Source: JAUSIF01 sp040901465 (GTDB lineage: Bacteria > Pseudomonadota > Alphaproteobacteria > Rhizobiales > Xanthobacteraceae). From it: a stretch of DNA of 64,000 nt. The DNA is taken from NCBI GenBank assembly GCA_040901465.1, contig JBBDYN010000054.1, positions 1 to 64,000 on the forward strand, in the 5' to 3' direction. Positions 43,423 through 51,963 of the stretch are shown in pieces. Both the position numbers and the translations under genes were made by a program. The notes beneath the pieces were generated by a model. The model saw nothing but the letters and a program-made list of their open reading frames with translations, ran no database searches and had not been told where the DNA came from. Every line of letters starts with the position of its first letter. Position 1 is the stretch's first letter.

Positions 43423-44579
43423 GCCGTGGCCTCGACCACTTCGAACATGCCCATCCAGCCGAGCTCCGCGAACTCCGATTGGTGCGCGTGAAACATGTAG
43501 AGTCCGGTCTCGTGCTCCTTGAAGGTGAATTCGAGAATTCCGCGCTGGGCCTGGCACTGCATGATCGTGTCGACGGTCTTCAGCGTCGGCGTCAGCGTGG
43601 TGCCGTGGTCGTAATAGTCGAAGAAGTTGGCATGCAGGTGGAATGAATTGATCAGATCGAATTCGAGTATGTTCACGAGATAGATGCGCACCGGCCGCTG
43701 CCGCTCGATCTTGATCGGATGCTTCGAGAAGTGATGTGCGACCGTGTTGACGGCATAGATATCGTTCTCGTTGTCGAAGTCGGTGTCGAAGCCGTTCATC
43801 ACCATCACGAACTCTTGCCACTCCTTGTTCTCGGGCGTGCCGAGAAGCCGCGAGCGCGCCACCGCCGCGTGCTCCGGATGCCGCTCAGGCGCCGGATCGA
43901 TAATAAAAGCAGCGTACATGCCCTTGTGGATGTGCCGCTTCAGCGGCAGCCAGTGGCAATGAAAGAGGTGGCAACCGAACGGGAGGGCGTCGAACTCGTA
44001 GATGAATTCCCCGCCCGGCAGCACTTCGCCCGCACCGGGAATCCCATCCATCCGCGCAGCATGAATGCCGTGGAAATGCATGGTGTGTGGGTGCGCGCTG
44101 TAGTTCTGGAACACGATGCGCAACCGCTCGCCTTCCGTCGCGCGCAGCGTAGGGCCCGGCACGCGCCCGTTGAACGTCCAGGCCGGAAACATGACGCCCG
44201 GCGCGATTTCGATCTCCTTGTCCTCGGCCGCGATTTCGAAGGTGCGAAGCGTGCGGCCGTCGGGCAGGCGCGAGACTTCTCCGGTTTCCCAGTCGGTGAG
44301 CAGCGCCGACGGATCGAAACCGTTGCGCGCGTTGTCGACGTCTCCGACCGAGATCATCGGTCCGTGCGCGCGCGTGTGCGGCGCGGTGTCGCCGGTAGGC
44401 GAATCGTGCGGATGCTGAGTGGCCGGAGTGCCGTGTCCGGGGTGGCCGCCCTGCGCGCCGGCGCCCTTGTCGCCGGTGACAGCCGCGAGTACAGCGCCGC
44501 CAGCCGCGACTACGCCGCCGGAAAGCACTCCACGCCGGTTCAGTCGATTTCGGATCCAGCTCTGCATCGTTTGCCCCAT
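43419..44579 (-). CDS. Tat-exported multicopper oxidase
   Basis: About 386 residues. The N-terminus has RNRLNRRGVLSGGVVAAGG, a Tat-like signal, then a His-rich linker (GHPGHGTPATQHPHDSP). Copper motifs of the multicopper oxidases are present: HPHTMHFHGIH, CHLFHCHWLPL, SFHLHANFF and MFHAHQSEFAELGWMGMF. The size suggests a two-domain laccase/nitrite-reductase-like enzyme. It probably oxidises a metal ion or phenol in the periplasm. The ATG at 44579 is preferred, with 44567 possible. The downstream ZIP transporter is translationally coupled, which supports metal oxidation for uptake. Confidence 0.88.
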   Translation of the reverse strand: MGQTMQSWIRNRLNRRGVLSGGVVAAGGAVLAAVTGDKGAGAQGGHPGHGTPATQHPHDSPTGDTAPHTRAHGPMISVGDVDNARNGFDPSALLTDWETGEVSRLPDGRTLRTFEIAAEDKEIEIAPGVMFPAWTFNGRVPGPTLRATEGERLRIVFQNYSAHPHTMHFHGIHAARMDGIPGAGEVLPGGEFIYEFDALPFGCHLFHCHWLPLKRHIHKGMYAAFIIDPAPERHPEHAAVARSRLLGTPENKEWQEFVMVMNGFDTDFDNENDIYAVNTVAHHFSKHPIKIERQRPVRIYLVNILEFDLINSFHLHANFFDYYDHGTTLTPTLKTVDTIMQCQAQRGILEFTFKEHETGLYMFHAHQSEFAELGWMGMFEVVEATA

Positions 44580-44645
44580 CACCTGCCGCCGCCGCGTTTC
44601 GGGCGGGCCGCAAATTCTTTCATGCTGGCCGGAAACCGTCAATGC

Positions 44646-44666
44646 AATTGAGAATTATTCGCAATT
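44646..44666. promoter_or_regulatory. Fur-like 7-1-7 palindrome upstream of the multicopper oxidase
   Basis: TGAGAATTATTCGCA (44649-44663) is an inverted repeat with one mismatch around a central T, and the flanking AAT/ATT extend the symmetry to 21 bp. The form fits the 7-1-7 Fur-family consensus (TGATAAT-N-ATTATCA). It lies 67-87 bases before the multicopper oxidase start. A near-identical site is upstream of the cupredoxin gene at 50585. Confidence 0.6.
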
Positions 44667-44690
44667 ATAAACTAGTAGTTCGATCCGCGA

Positions 44691-44799
44691 GGTAAGGCGA
44701 GGGGAGCCAAGTAAGGCAACCAGCCTGCTCTGAAAAAACCGAAGAGATCGCGTTAATCGTTACTTGCCTTACCAAAATGACATAAGGCAAAGGTAAGGA
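44691..44799. repeat. Cluster of five TAAGGC-type repeats
   Basis: The motif GGTAAGGCAA or close variants occurs at 44691-44699, 44710-44719, 44764-44773 (inverted), 44781-44790 and 44791-44799. They lie between the cobalamin-type binding protein gene and the multicopper oxidase promoter. They may be binding sites for a regulator. No known factor is recognised. Confidence 0.45.
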
Positions 44800-44810
44800 A
44801 TAACGAGGCC

Positions 44811-45608
44811 TCAATCCTGCGCGGCCCGCCACTCGCCGACGATCGTGGCGATGGCATCGAGCCCGTCCGTCAGCGCCGCCGGTCCCGGCTGGAGAATCAA
44901 GTGCGACTTGATCTCGCGCAGCCAGCCGTCGCGCACCGCCGGCAGCGCGTCGAAGCCGGGCCGGGACGCGAAGCGCTCGGGCTGGAATTTTTTCCCGCAC
45001 CAGGAACCGATCACGATGTCGGGCCGCGCCGCGATCACGCGCTCGGGCGCGACGATGCGGTCACGCGCGGCGTCGCAGCGGGCGAGCTCCGGGAAAACGT
45101 CGCTTCCGCCCGCCGCCTCGACCAACTGCGACACCCAGCCGATTCCGGAAATCATCGGCCCGTCCCATTCCTCGAAATAGACCCGCGGCCGCGGCGCTTG
45201 CGCCGTCCGCGCCGTCGTCTCCTCGACGCGCGCCCGCAGGTCCGCGGCGAGCCGCGCGCCTTTCTCGGGCGCGCCCACGAGCGCGCCGACGGTCTCGATC
45301 ATCGCATAGATGCCGGCGAGGTCGCGCTGGTTGAAGGCGTGCACTGCGATCCCGCGCCGCACAAGCGTCGCCACGATGTCGGCCTGCAAATCGGAGAACG
45401 TGAAGACGAGGTCGGGCCGGAGCGCCACGATCTTTTCGGTGTCCGCCGAGGTGAAAGCCGAGACGCGCGGCTTTTCGCGCCGTACCCGCGCCGGCCGCAC
45501 CGCGTAGCCCGAGACGCCGACAATGCGGTCCTCCTCGCCGAGGAGATAAAGCGTCTCCACGGTTTCCTCGGTTAGGCAGACAATGCGCCGCGGCGGAAAG
45601 ATTCGCAT
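44811..45608 (-). CDS. BtuF-like (cobalamin/Fe-type) binding protein without signal peptide
   Basis: 265 residues, class III periplasmic-binding fold: the N-lobe starts at RIVCLTEETVETLYLLGEEDRIVGVSGY, a long helix joins the lobes, and DIVIGSWCGKK follows in the C-lobe. No signal peptide is present, so it seems cytoplasmic, unlike true BtuF. Such orphan 'cobalamin-binding' proteins are common in rhizobia and may bind corrinoids or take part in salvage. No ABC permease or ATPase is nearby. It is upstream of, and co-directional with, the multicopper oxidase. Confidence 0.75.
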   Translation of the reverse strand: MRIFPPRRIVCLTEETVETLYLLGEEDRIVGVSGYAVRPARVRREKPRVSAFTSADTEKIVALRPDLVFTFSDLQADIVATLVRRGIAVHAFNQRDLAGIYAMIETVGALVGAPEKGARLAADLRARVEETTARTAQAPRPRVYFEEWDGPMISGIGWVSQLVEAAGGSDVFPELARCDAARDRIVAPERVIAARPDIVIGSWCGKKFQPERFASRPGFDALPAVRDGWLREIKSHLILQPGPAALTDGLDAIATIVGEWRAAQD

Positions 45609-45750
45609 GGTCCGATCATACCCGCCCGTTCCATATGGAGCACAGGACTTGCTTCGCGCCTGGCCTTGAATGAGCGACGCCGGCTTGCGCGAATGCGCCC
45701 TTTCCGGGCCATGACAGGGCGGCTATAGCGGTTTCCCCGGGAGGAGCGGA

Positions 45751-47388
45751 ATGGAAGCGGCCGAGAGCGTGGGCGAATTCGACTACATCATCGTGGGCGC
45801 GGGCTCCGCCGGCTGTGTGTTGGCGAACCGGCTGTCGGCCGACCCTGCAAACCGCGTGCTGCTGTTCGAAGCCGGCGGCTCCGACAACTGGATCTGGTTT
45901 CACATTCCGGTCGGCTACCTCTTCGCCATCGGCAATCCGCGCTCCGACTGGATGTTCAGGACCGAGCCCGAGCCCGGCCTGAACGGCCGCGCACTCAATT
46001 ACCCGCGCGGCAAGGCGATCGGCGGCTCGTCCGCGATCAACGCCATGATCTACATGCGCGGCCAGGCGGCCGATTACGATCACTGGCGCCAGCTCGGCCT
46101 GCCCGGCTGGGGCTGGGACGACGTGCTGCCCGCCTTCAAGCGCCACGAGGACAGCTTCCTTGGCGCAAGCGATCATCACGCGGTCGGCGGCGAGTGGCGC
46201 ATCGAGTTTCCCCGCGTGAAATGGGAGATTCTGGAGAAGGTGCGCGCGGCGGCGGCAGAGGCCGGCATCCCGCCGGTGAACGACTTCAACTGCGGCGATA
46301 ACGAGGGCTCCTGCTACTTCCACGTCAATCAAAAGCGCGGCCGGCGCTGGAGCGCTGCGCGCGGCTTCCTGAAGCCGGTCCTGCACCGGCAAAATCTGAA
46401 GCTCGAAACCGGCGTCCTCGTCGAGCGGGTCCTGCTCGACGGCCGCCGCCGCGCCATTGGTGTTGCCTATCGCCAGGACGGCGTCGCCAAGACCGCGCGG
46501 GCGAGGGGAGAGGTGATCTTGTCCGCGGGCGCCATCGGCTCGCCGCAAATCCTGATGCTCTCCGGCGTCGGCCCCGCCGCGCATCTTGCCGACCATGACG
46601 TCCCCGTCGTGCTCGATAAACCCGGCGTCGGCGGCAACCTGCAGGACCATCTGCAGCTGCGCCTGATTTTCCGCGTCGCGGGCGTGCCGACGCTGAACGA
46701 GCGGTACCACTCGCTGCCGCGCCGTGCCTGGATGGGCATCGAATATGTGCTCTGCCGCACCGGGCCGCTCACCATGGCGCCGTCGCAGCTCGGCTTCTTC
46801 ACTCGCTCCGATCCGAAGCACGAGCGCGCCAATATCCAGTTTCACGTGCAGCCGCTCTCACTCGACAAGTTCGGCGATCCGCTGCACACGTTCCCGGCCT
46901 TCACCATGAGCGTCTGCAACGTGCAGCCCACGAGCCGCGGGACGCTCCGCCTCAAGAGCCGCGATCCCGCCGCCGCGCCCGCAATCAAGCCGAATTATCT
47001 GTCAACCGATACCGACCGCCATGTCGCCGCGGACTCGATCCGGGTCGCGCGCCGCGTCGCGGCCCAGCCCGCGCTCGAGCCATATCACCCGGATGAGATT
47101 TTGCCGGGGCCGTCGGTCCGCAGCGACGACGAGGCGGCACTCGTGAAAGCCGCGGGCGACGTCGGCACCACGATCTTCCATCCGGTCGGCACCGCCAAGA
47201 TGGGCCGCGACACCGATCCCTCCGCCGTCGTCGACGCGCGCCTGAAGCTGATCGGCATCGAGAGCCTGCGCGTGGTCGATGCGTCGATCATGCCGACCAT
47301 CATCTCGGGCAACACCAACTCGCCGACCGTCATGATCGCAGAGAAGGGCGCGGGCATGATCCTCGAGGACGCTAAAGCCCGCCGCTGA
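45751..47388 (+). CDS. GMC-family FAD-dependent oxidoreductase (choline dehydrogenase-like)
   Basis: 545 residues. The FAD-binding Rossmann motif DYIIVGAGSAGCVLANRL is at 11-28, the GMC signature 1 in NYPRGKAIGGSSAINAMIYMRG, and signature 2 in GAIGSPQILMLSGVGP. The catalytic His is in TIFHPVGTAKMG, and a second His/Asn in ISGNTNSPTVMIAEKGA. The family oxidises alcohols such as choline or polyethylene glycol. No betaine aldehyde dehydrogenase or transporter is adjacent, so the alcohol cannot be named. The ribosome site GGGAGGAG is strong. Confidence 0.9.
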   Translation: MEAAESVGEFDYIIVGAGSAGCVLANRLSADPANRVLLFEAGGSDNWIWFHIPVGYLFAIGNPRSDWMFRTEPEPGLNGRALNYPRGKAIGGSSAINAMIYMRGQAADYDHWRQLGLPGWGWDDVLPAFKRHEDSFLGASDHHAVGGEWRIEFPRVKWEILEKVRAAAAEAGIPPVNDFNCGDNEGSCYFHVNQKRGRRWSAARGFLKPVLHRQNLKLETGVLVERVLLDGRRRAIGVAYRQDGVAKTARARGEVILSAGAIGSPQILMLSGVGPAAHLADHDVPVVLDKPGVGGNLQDHLQLRLIFRVAGVPTLNERYHSLPRRAWMGIEYVLCRTGPLTMAPSQLGFFTRSDPKHERANIQFHVQPLSLDKFGDPLHTFPAFTMSVCNVQPTSRGTLRLKSRDPAAAPAIKPNYLSTDTDRHVAADSIRVARRVAAQPALEPYHPDEILPGPSVRSDDEAALVKAAGDVGTTIFHPVGTAKMGRDTDPSAVVDARLKLIGIESLRVVDASIMPTIISGNTNSPTVMIAEKGAGMILEDAKARR

Positions 47389-47753
47389 TCCTCCGCGCGA
47401 GCCGTAGTTGAGAAAGTGATTCAAGTCCGGCTGAATCGATTCGTGACCTCAAGTAACTTGGCAATTGCGCTTGCGGAAGCGCCGGTATCCATCTGAACCG
47501 AATCGCTTTTTTGCCCACCGATCACGCGCGTCGGCACATGGAATTTGGTCGAAGTGACCACGGAACGCGAAGCCGTGCCCCCGCGTTTCTGAGCCCGGAG
47601 GAACCGCGCCCGGCCGCGTTTTCGGAGCCTTTGAATTTCCCGTTGACGGGCCCGGCGCGGTCACGTTCGATGACGGGCTCGCCCGGGGCCGCCCCCGCCG
47701 GCGGGACGGGCCGAGTCGCGACGGCGGCGCGACGGCGGAGGCAAGGCGCGCGC
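47389..47753. other. 365-bp non-coding stretch upstream of the TauE gene
   Basis: Frames stay open on both strands because of the GC content, but no ribosome site or recognisable protein is seen. GACGGGC occurs three times between 47643 and 47710. The first 100 bases are less GC-rich (TTGAGAAAGTGATTC, TCAAGTAACTTGG), as expected of a promoter. I see no terminator hairpin with a T-run after the GMC gene. Confidence 0.4.
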
Positions 47754-48503
47754 ATGAGCGTCGATTTCTTGTTGCTGGCGGCGATCGGCTTTCTCGCCCA
47801 GATCGTCGACGGCGCGCTCGGCATGGCGTTCGGCGTGATCTCGAGTTCGGCCATGCTGGCCATGGGCATGCCGCCAGCGCAGGCGAGCGCCATCGCACAC
47901 ACCGCCGAAATCTTCACCACCGCGACCTCGGGTGCCTCGCACATCTATTTCAAGAACGTGGACTGGCGGCTCGTGCTCCGCCTCGGCGTCGCTGGTGTCG
48001 TTGGCGCGGTCGCGGGCGCCTGGTTCCTGTCGAACATCGACGGCGAGCTGGCCCGGCCGTTCGTCGCCGCTTATCTGCTCACGATCGGCGTTCTGATCCT
48101 GCTCAAGGCGTTCCGGCGCGCGCCGCAACACGACCCGGCGTTCTCGATCGCGCCGCCGCTCGGCCTTGTCGGCGGCTTTCTCGACGCGAGCGGCGGCGGC
48201 GGTTGGGGCCCGGTTGTCACCTCGACCCTGATCGGCTCCGGTCAGGCGCCGCGCACGGTCGTGGGATCCGTCAACACGACCGAGTTTTTCATCGCCGCGG
48301 CGGCGGCCACCGCGTTCTTTATCGAGCTCGGCGCCTCGCCCCTCTATGAACTCGCCGCGCTCATCGGTGGCGGCATCATCGCCGCGCCCTTCGGCGGCTG
48401 GGTGGTCAAACACATCGCGCCGCGCGTGTTGATGATACTGGTCGGCATCCTCGTGATCTTACTCGCCGCATGGCAGCTCGGCCGCGCTTTCAGGCTGATC
48501 TGA
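47754..48503 (+). CDS. TauE/SafE-family sulfite/organic anion exporter
   Basis: 249 residues with about eight hydrophobic helices and the TauE/SafE repeats (AQIVDGALGMAFGVISSS, GGFLDASGGGGWGPVVTSTLI). The family exports sulfite, sulfoacetate or related anions across the inner membrane. The ATG at 47754 starts exactly at the first helix; the open frame further upstream lacks coding character. It meets mepA tail to tail with no gap (stop codons at 48501-48503 and 48504-48506). Confidence 0.88.
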   Translation: MSVDFLLLAAIGFLAQIVDGALGMAFGVISSSAMLAMGMPPAQASAIAHTAEIFTTATSGASHIYFKNVDWRLVLRLGVAGVVGAVAGAWFLSNIDGELARPFVAAYLLTIGVLILLKAFRRAPQHDPAFSIAPPLGLVGGFLDASGGGGWGPVVTSTLIGSGQAPRTVVGSVNTTEFFIAAAAATAFFIELGASPLYELAALIGGGIIAAPFGGWVVKHIAPRVLMILVGILVILLAAWQLGRAFRLI

Positions 48504-49436
48504 TCAGCGCGCGATGAGCACTTGCCGGCACGCCGCCGGCAGATCGGCCATGGTGAGCGGCGGCTTCGGCTTGGGCGGCGTCGCGGGCGGCTTCGGCCGC
48601 AGGATCGATTCCTGGAACCAGTAGTCGAGCTCTTTCCCGCAGCCGTCGCCATCTTGCGTGGCGGGCTGCGGCTCGCAATTCGAACTTTCCTTCGGGCAGC
48701 CGATGCGAACGTGCATGTGATAGTCGTGCCCCCAATAGGGCCTCACCTTCTCGAGCCACGCGCGATCCGTGCCCGCCTCGCGGCAAAGCGCCTTCTTGAT
48801 CGCAGCGTTGACGAAAATTCGCTCGACGCCTTTCTCCTCGGCCGCCGCCTTGATCAGCTGCAGGTGACCGGGCGTCCAAACGTTCGCGTCGACGTCGAGC
48901 CGGTCGGGCCGCACGATCATGGTGGCCGACATGCTTTCGCGCTCCTCCTTCGAGAGCTTGCGGTCCGGCATCGGCGTGAGCCAGACGTCGGCGTCGAGCC
49001 CGAGTTGATGCGAGGCGTGGCCCGTTAGCATCGGCCCGCCGCGCGGCTGCGCGAGATCGCCGACGAGAATGCCGTTCCAGCCCGCGACCTTCGGCGCCTT
49101 AGCGGCGAGCCGTTCGAGCAACGCGATGAGCTCCGGATGGCCCCAGTTGCGGTTGCGCGAGAGCCGCATGACCTGCCAGGTTTCGCCGTCGACCGGCAGC
49201 GCCGTGGCGCCGGCGAGGCACCCCTTCGAATAAAAGCCGATCGCCCGCGCCACCATCGGCGCCGCCTCGCGCGCAGTGCCGAACAATTCTTTGGCCGGCT
49301 TGCTCTTCTCCGGCGCCGCCGCCTTGACCTGTTCCGGCGCGGGCAGGGTCGGCCGCGGGATTGGCAAAGGCGGCTGCGCCGCGCCGGCGAGTGCAGGCGA
49401 CAGGACGATGAGAAGCGCGGCAATTCCGAGTCGCAT
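48504..49436 (-). CDS. mepA: Penicillin-insensitive murein endopeptidase MepA
   Basis: 310 residues. A Sec signal peptide (1-19) precedes a Pro/Lys-rich linker and the LAS-type metallopeptidase domain. Zinc ligands are in GHASHQLGLDADVW and YHMHVRIGCP; a conserved Cys-rich segment follows (CPKESSNCEP ... DGCGKELDYWF). MepA cleaves D-alanyl-meso-diaminopimelate cross-links in peptidoglycan in the periplasm. The C-terminal Pro-rich tail (~275-300) is longer than in E. coli. The divergent L,D-transpeptidase gene lies 163 bases away. Confidence 0.9.
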   Translation of the reverse strand: MRLGIAALLIVLSPALAGAAQPPLPIPRPTLPAPEQVKAAAPEKSKPAKELFGTAREAAPMVARAIGFYSKGCLAGATALPVDGETWQVMRLSRNRNWGHPELIALLERLAAKAPKVAGWNGILVGDLAQPRGGPMLTGHASHQLGLDADVWLTPMPDRKLSKEERESMSATMIVRPDRLDVDANVWTPGHLQLIKAAAEEKGVERIFVNAAIKKALCREAGTDRAWLEKVRPYWGHDYHMHVRIGCPKESSNCEPQPATQDGDGCGKELDYWFQESILRPKPPATPPKPKPPLTMADLPAACRQVLIAR

Positions 49437-49599
49437 GGTCTGATGCTAGCGCGCCTCAATGCGTCGAAGGAATGGCAGCCACCGGCCCGTGACTTCGGTA
49501 AAGCCCCGACCACGGTAATGGCGAAAATTCTAGGCTTGCGATTGGCGGGGCCTTAGCGGTTTCCTGCCTATAAATGCGCAAAGGCTGGGGCAACCGCGA

Positions 49600-50028
49600 A
49601 TGACGAGAATTGCGTTTTTTGCTGCGGCGTTCGGGCTGGGCGCCTGCCTCGCACTGCATCCGGCGAGCGCCGAGATCGTCGCGCAAGTCGACATTTCGCA
49701 GCAGACCATGACCGTGACGGTCGACGGCACGCCGACATACGTCTGGCCGGTGTCGACCGCGCGCCGCGGCTACGTGACGCCCAGAGGCGCCTTCAAGGTG
49801 CAAGGCATGCACAGGATGCATTATTCGAGCCTCTTCAATAATGCGCCGATGCCCTATTCGATCTTCTTTCACGGCCACTACGCGATCCACGGAACGACCG
49901 AAGTCAAGCGACTCGGTCGGCCGGCTTCCGCCGGCTGCATCCGTCTGCACCCGGACAATGCGCGTCTGCTGTTCGATCTGGTCAAGGAGCACGGCGCGGC
50001 GGAGCTTCGGGTCATCGTGGAAGGCTGA
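49600..50028 (+). CDS. Secreted L,D-transpeptidase (YkuD domain)
   Basis: 142 residues. The signal peptide (1-24, ending PASA) is followed by a single compact YkuD domain with the active-site set FHGHYAIHGT and ASAGCIRL; the Cys is the nucleophile. It forms 3-3 cross-links in peptidoglycan or attaches outer-membrane proteins to it, the latter known in alphaproteobacteria. It is near mepA, but divergently transcribed. It is among the shortest forms, with no peptidoglycan-binding domain. Confidence 0.92.
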   Translation: MTRIAFFAAAFGLGACLALHPASAEIVAQVDISQQTMTVTVDGTPTYVWPVSTARRGYVTPRGAFKVQGMHRMHYSSLFNNAPMPYSIFFHGHYAIHGTTEVKRLGRPASAGCIRLHPDNARLLFDLVKEHGAAELRVIVEG

Positions 50029-50042
50029 AACTCGTCCCGCGT

Positions 50043-50540
50043 TCAGTCGATCACGATCTCGCCGACCATGCCGTGGTCCGCGTGCGATTTGCTGTCCTTG
50101 CCGACGATCCCGCAGCGCAGGTCGGTGACGCGCCCGGTCGCGACCGGCACGAACCACCATTCCGCGGATTGCCCCGGATAGACTTCGATCTCGCGGATCG
50201 CGCCCTTGAATTCGGCGAGCGTGACGGTCTTGCCGTCGCGCGTCTGCGTCACCTGCACCTTGCGGGTGAAGATGAGCTGGGTGAATCCGTGCGAGGTGAA
50301 GTAGTGCGGATCATCGCTCGGGTTCCTGAGCACGAGCTTGTAGAGCTTGCCGGTCTCGAAGCGCAGCTGGTTCGGGAAGAAGCCGTGCGTGCCCGGCTTG
50401 CCCAGTTCGATCACGACCTCGATCGGCGTTTGCCGCGAGAGATCGCCCGCGGCTCGCGCCGGAACAGCCGCGAAATTCCAAGCCGTGACGCCTGCAATCA
50501 GCGCCGTCTTCAACCACCGCGCCGCATTTTTCGCGCTCAT
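50043..50540 (-). CDS. Secreted cupredoxin-like copper protein
   Basis: About 165 residues from ATG 50540, preceded by GGGGGCGAG. The signal peptide is 1-30. A cupredoxin beta-sandwich follows, with probable type 1 copper ligands H79 (DPHYFTSHGF), C143 (DLRCGIV), H153 or H156, and M158 (SHADHGM). Similar cupredoxins accompany FtrABCD-type iron uptake systems or act as electron carriers. A Fur-like palindrome 45-59 bases upstream nearly equals the one before the multicopper oxidase at 44579, so both may belong to one regulon. Confidence 0.8.
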   Translation of the reverse strand: MSAKNAARWLKTALIAGVTAWNFAAVPARAAGDLSRQTPIEVVIELGKPGTHGFFPNQLRFETGKLYKLVLRNPSDDPHYFTSHGFTQLIFTRKVQVTQTRDGKTVTLAEFKGAIREIEVYPGQSAEWWFVPVATGRVTDLRCGIVGKDSKSHADHGMVGEIVID

Positions 50541-50584
50541 GCTCGCCCCCAAATTGCCGACCTGAACGCTGACTGTATTGCAAT

Positions 50585-50599
50585 TGCGAATTATTAGCA
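50585..50599. promoter_or_regulatory. Fur-like palindrome upstream of the cupredoxin
   Basis: TGCGAATTATTAGCA is a 7-1-7 inverted repeat with one mismatch. Together with its left flank it matches the site at 44649-44663 at about 20 of 22 positions when both are read on the plus strand (shared TGCAATTG, GAATTATT and GCAA blocks). A common Fur-family regulator is inferred. Confidence 0.6.
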
Positions 50600-50682
50600 A
50601 ATAGACGGCCGACGCAAGCTCCGCTTCCCGGTGATTTGCGGCGTCCAGGCCCGCCGTTTCCCTTTTTCCTTCCCGAGAGGGA

Positions 50683-50839
50683 GTGGAGCGCCGGGAGGCG
50701 CCAGAGCGCTTGCGAGGCGCTCTCGGCGGACCTTGCGAGGGTCCGCTACGCGCCCACGGCAAGGTCCGGTTACCCGCACCCGCCGCTTCGGGGCGCGCGC
50801 GCCCAATGACGTAGGGCGCGGCGCCTCCCGGCGCTCCAC
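50683..50839. other. 157-bp cruciform/structured element
   Basis: Arms 50683-50702 and 50820-50839 are perfect 20-bp inverted repeats. Inside are two 7-bp hairpins, AGAGCGC/GCGCTCT (50703-50723) and GCGGACC/GGTCCGC (50726-50746), that share the same 7-base loop TTGCGAG. A third arm is closed by CTACG (50746-50750) and CGTAG (50810-50814), and contains the palindrome at 50791-50804. CGGACCTTGC (50727-50736) can also pair with GCAAGGTCCG (50759-50768), which excludes the second hairpin. It could be a dispersed repeat or a structured RNA. Confidence 0.65.
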
Positions 50840-51038
50840 CGACGGGCGCGATCGTGCCCCGGGGTGTCTCCCGTCCGGCGTCGCGCTTCATGAACGCGCG
50901 TCGCCCGGGCGGCATCTCTATCAATATATTCCTAGAGACGAAAAAGTCAAGCCGCACGGGACGGAAAACCTCTCCGTTGCAAATCGACCTTCCGCAATTA
51001 AGCTGTTCAACTCTGGGGTGCCTGATCCGGAGGCGGCC

Positions 51039-51941
51039 GTGGCAACGCCCGACGACATCGAACCGGACGACATCAAGAGCATTCCGACCTTCCGCGCGGC
51101 CTATTCCGATCGCACCGCGCTCCTGATGGCGAAGCTTTCGCTGCGCGCCTATCAAGCCTTCGACGTCGACGACAAGTCGTTCGGCGATTTCAGCAGAGGC
51201 TTCGAAGCCCTCGGCATGCGCCAGTGCGTCGGGCTGATCGACCGCGACGCCGGCACCGCCGGCTACGTGGTGGCCGGCGACGACCTCATCGCCGTGGTCT
51301 TTCGCGGAACGGAGGACGACCTCGACTGGAGGACCAACTTCCGTTTTCAGTTCGTGGAGTTGCAAGGCGGTGCGCGCGTGCACGCCGGTTTCTTTCAGGC
51401 GTATCTGACGATCCGCGACACGCTATTCACCACCGTCAAGCAGCTCGCGAAAAAGAAGCCGCGCCCGGTCTATCTCGCCGGACATTCGCTCGGCGGTGCG
51501 CTCGCCATGATGGCGACGGCCGAGCTCTCGAACCACGACGACCGCGAGCTGCGCGACTGCATTGCCGCCTGCTACACGTTCGGCTCGCCCAAGGTCGGGG
51601 ACCGTTCCTTCGATCAGTTCGTCAAGGTGCCACTCTATCGTGTGACGAACGGCGTCGACATCGTGCCCGCCGTGCCGCCCTGGTTCGGTTATCGCCAGGT
51701 CGGGGACACCCGTTATTTTGGTCTGGCCGGCATCGCGCCCTTGCGCCGCGCGCCGCGCCTGTTGCGTCAAGCGCTGCGCAGCCTCCGCGCCCTCGCGGGC
51801 CTGATCTGGTCCGGGCGTCTGCGCAACGTCGCCGACCACAACATGCAGGTCTATGTCGGCAAGCTCGCCGCCTGGGCCGAGCAGAACATGGCCGAAACGC
51901 AAACGCGGCGCGAACAGACCGCCGATCCGGAGATACGGTGA
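51039..51941 (+). CDS. Class 3 lipase family protein
   Basis: About 300 residues. The start is a GTG at 51039 with GGAGG 5 bases upstream; the frame is open to 50631 but runs through the structured element. The alpha/beta-hydrolase core has VVFRGTEDDLDWRTNF, the nucleophile motif LAGHSLGGALAMMA, the acid in TNGVDIVPAVPP, and the His in VADHNMQVYV. No signal peptide is visible, so the protein is probably intracellular. It ends 22 bases before the duplicated lepA 3' end. Confidence 0.85.
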   Translation: MATPDDIEPDDIKSIPTFRAAYSDRTALLMAKLSLRAYQAFDVDDKSFGDFSRGFEALGMRQCVGLIDRDAGTAGYVVAGDDLIAVVFRGTEDDLDWRTNFRFQFVELQGGARVHAGFFQAYLTIRDTLFTTVKQLAKKKPRPVYLAGHSLGGALAMMATAELSNHDDRELRDCIAACYTFGSPKVGDRSFDQFVKVPLYRVTNGVDIVPAVPPWFGYRQVGDTRYFGLAGIAPLRRAPRLLRQALRSLRALAGLIWSGRLRNVADHNMQVYVGKLAAWAEQNMAETQTRREQTADPEIR

Positions 51942-51963
51942 GCGTAGCCGCGACGCGTTCTAC

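Noticed and set aside
50594..50839. Open frames on both strands across the structured element
   Set aside because: Both frames consist of the inverted repeat itself; no ribosome site and no protein-like composition. The lipase start is better at the GTG 51039.
50683..50839. Insertion sequence remnant or terminator
   Set aside because: No transposase fragment or target duplication is visible, and no gene ends into it from either side. It is kept as a structured element of unknown kind.
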